Part shown: one piece after another, positions 61,320 through 64,000 of the stretch
Layout of the letters: the number at the start of each line of letters is the position of its first letter
Numbering within the stretch: position 1 is the stretch's first letter
From: Streptomyces sedi
GTDB taxonomy: Bacteria > Actinomycetota > Actinomycetes > Streptomycetales > Streptomycetaceae
Assembly (NCBI RefSeq): GCF_006335015.1
Contig: NZ_VDGT01000001.1
Span: 434,001 to 498,000 of the forward strand
DNA length: 64,000 nt
Direction: 5' to 3'
Made by a program: the position numbers and the translations under genes
Notes under the pieces: generated by a model
Seen by the model: only the letters and a program-made list of their open reading frames with translations
Told to the model about the DNA's origin: nothing
Databases searched by the model: none

Positions 61320-61904
61320 ATGAACCGGCCACTGCCCCGCGCGCTCGCGGCGGGCGACGCCCCGCTGGTCGCGGACGCGACGAAGCTGCTCGTCGACGTC
61401 TTCAGCCGCGACCCGAGCTGGCGGCGCCACTACTGGTACCTGGGGGCGGGCGGCATCCGTCGCAGGCTGCGCCGTTACTACGCACGGGCGGTGGCGACCT
61501 CCCTGGCGCACGGGCGCGTGGAGGTCGTGGTGGAGAACGGCGGCGCCGTCGCCGTCGCGCTCTGGGAGGCGCCGGGGGCGCCCCGCCCCTGGGCGCGCCG
61601 GGTCGCGGCGCGGCTCGGGCGCGGGCCCGCGCCGGGCGGGGCGGTGGGGCGGCGCTGGCGTCTGGAGGGCATCGCCGTGCACGGGTCGGCGCGGGGGCGC
61701 GGCCTGGGCGGGGTGCTGCTGGCGCACGGGCTGCGCTCGGTGGACCGGCAGGGCGCCGAGGCGGAGCTTGAGGCGACGACGCCCGGCAGCCAACGCCTGT
61801 ACGAACGTCACGGATTCGTGGCGACCACCCCCCGGATCTCGCCGACGCGCCCCCGCGAGGTGCACATGGTCCGTCCGGTGCGCCCGGCGCAGCGGGAGGA
61901 GTGA
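61320..61904 (+). CDS. GNAT family N-acetyltransferase
   Basis: A 194-residue acetyltransferase. The acetyl-CoA loop is LEGIAVHGSARGRGLGGVLL (about 119-138), followed by LEATTPGSQRLYERHGFV, the motif B/C region. The start has AAGGAA 5 nt upstream. It stands alone. Substrate unknown. Confidence 0.87.
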   Translation: MNRPLPRALAAGDAPLVADATKLLVDVFSRDPSWRRHYWYLGAGGIRRRLRRYYARAVATSLAHGRVEVVVENGGAVAVALWEAPGAPRPWARRVAARLGRGPAPGGAVGRRWRLEGIAVHGSARGRGLGGVLLAHGLRSVDRQGAEAELEATTPGSQRLYERHGFVATTPRISPTRPREVHMVRPVRPAQREE

Positions 61905-61930
61905 GGAGCCGTCGGCTCCTCGTCGGCGAT

Positions 61931-61972
61931 CGACGGGCTCGGCTGGTTCGACGGGCTCGACGGGCTCGACTG
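61931..61972. repeat. Short 9-bp repeats after the GNAT gene
   Basis: Four near-identical CGACGGGCTCGGC/TGGTT-type units in a row (core CGACGGGCTC). They may be relics of slippage. No gene is affected. Confidence 0.6.
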
Positions 61973-62166
61973 GTTCCGCACGCCGGTAGGGCGGATGTTG
62001 CGACGGGTTAAGAGAAGCCGCCCGAGGATCGTCTGTCCCTTAACCGTGCCGAACGTGCCGCCGCGATGAGATGGAGGCACGACGAACACGGCGGGGACGC
62101 CGAGTTCGGGAGACACCCGTCAGACAGCCGCGTCCGACAGACGCGCCAACGCAACAGGGAGCACTC

Positions 62167-62463
62167 ATGCGCAAGTTCCGAGTCGTGGGCATCATCGCCT
62201 CGTCCGTCGCCGCCCTCGGCCTGACCGCCCTCGCCGTCACCTCCGCCAACGCCTCCGACAGCGACGCCGGGGAGAAGAGCGGCACCCCGTCCTCCGGCCA
62301 GACCGAGTCCGGCCCCACCCAGCCCGGCGAGGGCGACATCGACCTCGGCCCCGGCGTCAGCGTGGAGAAGAACGAGGACGGCTCGATCGACCTCACCCAG
62401 CTCACCCAGGAAGAGGTCGAAGAGGCGGACGGCTGGGAGCCGGTCACCCCTCCGGCCGAGTAA
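62167..62463 (+). CDS. Small secreted acidic protein, unknown
   Basis: A 98-residue protein with a signal peptide (MRKFRVVGIIASSVAALGLTALAV...ANA) and an acidic, Gly/Ser/Thr-rich mature part (GEGDIDLGPGVSVEKNEDG, then LTQLTQEEVEEADGWEP). No Cys and no known domain. AGGGAG precedes the ATG. It is monocistronic and ends at a strong hairpin. Upstream, GGTTAAG (62006-62012) and CTTAACC (62039-62045) form a dyad that might be an operator. Confidence 0.8.
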   Translation: MRKFRVVGIIASSVAALGLTALAVTSANASDSDAGEKSGTPSSGQTESGPTQPGEGDIDLGPGVSVEKNEDGSIDLTQLTQEEVEEADGWEPVTPPAE

Positions 62464-62475
62464 TCCCCCGCGCTC

Positions 62476-62526
62476 GGCAGGGAGCCCGCGTGGTCCGCGC
62501 GCGCGAGCGGACGACGCGGGCCTGCC
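62476..62526. terminator. Terminator between convergent genes
   Basis: Arms 62484-62498 and 62507-62521 pair at 14 of 15 positions around an 8-nt loop; an outer GGCAG/CTGCC extends the stem. It lies 21 bp after the small secreted gene, and convergent transcription from the LURP-one gene ends nearby. Confidence 0.7.
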
Positions 62527-62627
62527 GTTCCACCGGCCAACCGGCCAAGTCGTCAGCGGGTCACGTGCAGCCGGGGCGCGCCTCGCGCTCCGCGCGGATA
62601 CCCGTTGTTCCCGTTCACCCGCCTCCG

Positions 62628-63227
62628 CTACCGGCCCTGCATCGCGTCGAGCGCGACCGCGAGGGCGACGACCAGGCGGCGGTCGAGGCGGGGTTCGTGG
62701 ATCTCCACCAGATAGCGGTCGCGCACGGTGCGCTTCCGGCTGACGGAGAGGGCGAGGGTGCCCTCCAGGTGGAAGTCGAAGTGGTAGGCCCAGATGGGCA
62801 GGTCGTCGACGACGGGGATGAACCGCGCGACGCGCCGCGCGACCGCGACCTTCTTGTTCCGCTCGGAACCGGTCATGGTGGGCAGCCCCGGCTGGTCCAG
62901 ATGCCAGGTGGAACGTGTCAGCGACTTCTTGAAGTCCTTGCTGAACGTGCCGACGACCGTCTCCCCGTCCGCGCCGGTCACGTCGTAGGTGCCGCCGAGG
63001 TCCACCACCTGACGGTGCGCGAAGCCGCCGAAGACGCGGGAACGTTCCGTGTCGTGCCAGAACGTGACACGTTCCTTCAGCGCGAGTCGCTTCTGCTGGG
63101 CGAACGCGATGAGTTCACCCTGGCCGCCGCCCGGTGCCTCCTCGGATATCTCGTACTGGTTCACCGCGAGCCGCACCCGCTGGGCGAGGATCATGCGGTT
63201 GACCGCCTGAAGTCGGTCGCTCTCCAT
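62628..63227 (-). CDS. LURP-one-related / scramblase-fold protein
   Basis: A 199-residue protein of the LURP-one-related fold, similar to Tubby and scramblase C-terminal domains. It has the alternating strands KLNQYEISEEA-type, VFGGFAHRQVVDLGGTYDVTGADGETVVG and SFSKDF-like pattern, with DLPIWAYHFDFHLEG and the final helix DRRLVVALAVALDAM. There are no membrane helices. The function of bacterial members is unknown, perhaps binding membrane lipids. ATG at 63227 behind AGGAGA. Confidence 0.75.
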   Translation of the reverse strand: MESDRLQAVNRMILAQRVRLAVNQYEISEEAPGGGQGELIAFAQQKRLALKERVTFWHDTERSRVFGGFAHRQVVDLGGTYDVTGADGETVVGTFSKDFKKSLTRSTWHLDQPGLPTMTGSERNKKVAVARRVARFIPVVDDLPIWAYHFDFHLEGTLALSVSRKRTVRDRYLVEIHEPRLDRRLVVALAVALDAMQGR

Positions 63228-63364
63228 GGCCGTCTCCTGATCGTGTGGCCCGCGCTGGTGGTGGGGCCGGGACAACGAAGCGTACGGAACGGGCCTGTCC
63301 CGGACGCACCCGCCGTTCCGTCATCCACTCGGTCGTCCGGTCGGTCGTGCACTCAGCCGTGCAC

Positions 63365-64000
63365 TCAGCCGTCCGGTCGGTCGTCCTGCTCCTCGCCCAG
63401 GTCGCTCAGGGTGAAGCGCAGGAGGTGCGGCCGGGACCTGAGCCACGACCAGCGCTCGTCGGCGGCGAGCACGGTCTCCATCGTCTCCCGCACCGAGGGC
63501 GCCTCCGCCCCCGCGAGCTCGCGCAGGATCACCACCGCGGCGGTCAGGCCGGACGGGCCCTCCACGGCCAGTTCGCCGAGGGCGGCGGCCCGTTCGCGCG
63601 GGTCGCGGGCCCGCGCTTCGTCGATCAGCGGCGCCAGCCAGCGTGCCCAGCGCCGGTGCGGGGTGTCGCCCGGGCGGTCGGCCTCGGCCAGCAGCGGGGC
63701 GACGACGCGGCGCAGCCGGGGCTCGTAGTCGGCGGTGCGGGCCGCCAACTCCGGGTACTCGCGCTCGAAGTGCTCCCACTCGACGCCCATGTCCCCGAGC
63801 CAGGAGATCCACCAGTCGCCCGGCGGCGTCAGACGTTCCCCCTCCGTGCTCGGGACGGCCAGAAACGCGGCGCGGACCAGGTCGAAGTCGGGCGGGGTGT
63901 CCTCGGCGAGAAGCAGCGCGTCGTAGATGTCCTTGCCCTGGACGTGCATGTCGGACACCACCCACAGCAGCTTCCAGGCCAGCGACAGCCCGGGCGAGAC
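63365..64000 (-). CDS. AbiEii-like nucleotidyltransferase-related protein (5' end beyond window)
   Basis: The frame stays open to the right edge; 211 residues are visible and the N-terminus is missing. The visible part has LAWKLLWVVSDMHVQGKDIYDALLLAED, the K-x-x-x-W...KD-x-YD pattern seen in the middle and C-terminal half of AbiEii/AbiGii-type nucleotidyltransferases, in which Lys and Asp contribute to the active site. The rest is helical (RETMETVLAADERWSWLRSRP). No AbiEi gene is seen next to it on this side. It may be an orphan toxin-like or housekeeping protein. Confidence 0.6.
   Translation of the reverse strand, partial: VSPGLSLAWKLLWVVSDMHVQGKDIYDALLLAEDTPPDFDLVRAAFLAVPSTEGERLTPPGDWWISWLGDMGVEWEHFEREYPELAARTADYEPRLRRVVAPLLAEADRPGDTPHRRWARWLAPLIDEARARDPRERAAALGELAVEGPSGLTAAVVILRELAGAEAPSVRETMETVLAADERWSWLRSRPHLLRFTLSDLGEEQDDRPDG

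Overview
The window looks like a chromosomal segment of a Streptomyces or a very close relative. GC content is very high, most third codon positions are G or C, GTG and TTG starts are common, and many genes are either leaderless (a TAnnnT-like hexamer 6-8 nt before the start codon) or joined by 1-4 bp stop/start overlaps. The gene content is typical of actinobacteria: paired clpP1/clpP2, a PknG-type kinase, an Rv2466c-type thioredoxin-fold protein, trHbO, a dynamin pair and a surface protein with an LAxTG sorting signal. I see no phage, plasmid, insertion sequence or CRISPR array. This is core or near-core chromosome.

Layout. 1-9.4 kb: valS (cut by the left edge), a Pro/Gly-rich membrane-anchored protein, and the protein-quality block tig / clpP1-clpP2-clpX on the minus strand, then tRNA-Pro(TGG), tRNA-Gly(TCC) and a small membrane protein. 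9.8-17.8 kb: membrane acyltransferase, a 130-bp repeat array, M23 peptidase, SpoIIE/PP2C phosphatase, Eis-like acetyltransferase, a coupled rpiB/Nei pair, bioY and an Rv2466c-like protein. 18-25 kb: two M1 aminopeptidase N paralogues flanking an AbiEi/DUF559-like gene, then a second repeat array of the same family. 25-30 kb: malQ behind a coupled small ORF, an HNH endonuclease, an MscS channel and a GNAT protein.

30.5-40 kb is the most interesting part: one strand carries a GlnX-like membrane sensor, an undescribed 79-codon ORF overlapping both neighbours, a GlnH-like binding protein, a coiled-coil protein, a PknG-like kinase, a PP2C phosphatase and an FHA protein. Kinase, phosphatase and FHA reader each carry N-terminal paired-cysteine ribbons joined to low-complexity linkers. 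It reads as a complete solute-sensing phospho-signalling module with sensor, writer, eraser and reader. An ABC-2 exporter pair follows.

42-50.9 kb (minus strand): trHbO, a hypothetical protein, a hotdog thioesterase and ettA; then a thioester-domain adhesin with an LAxTG signal, the dynamin-like pair (probably dynA/dynB) and tRNA-Arg(TCT). 51-52.6 kb: a secreted M1 peptidase. 53-61 kb: a cell-envelope or glycan cluster (polytopic GT-C-like protein, membrane b-cytochrome/Moco oxidoreductase fusion, small membrane protein, methyltransferase, two glycosyltransferase-fold proteins, a two-component system and an SDR epimerase), with a shared TTACGGAA motif upstream of the two-component genes and of the epimerase. 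61-64 kb: GNAT, a small secreted acidic protein, a LURP-one-like protein and an AbiEii-like protein cut by the right edge.
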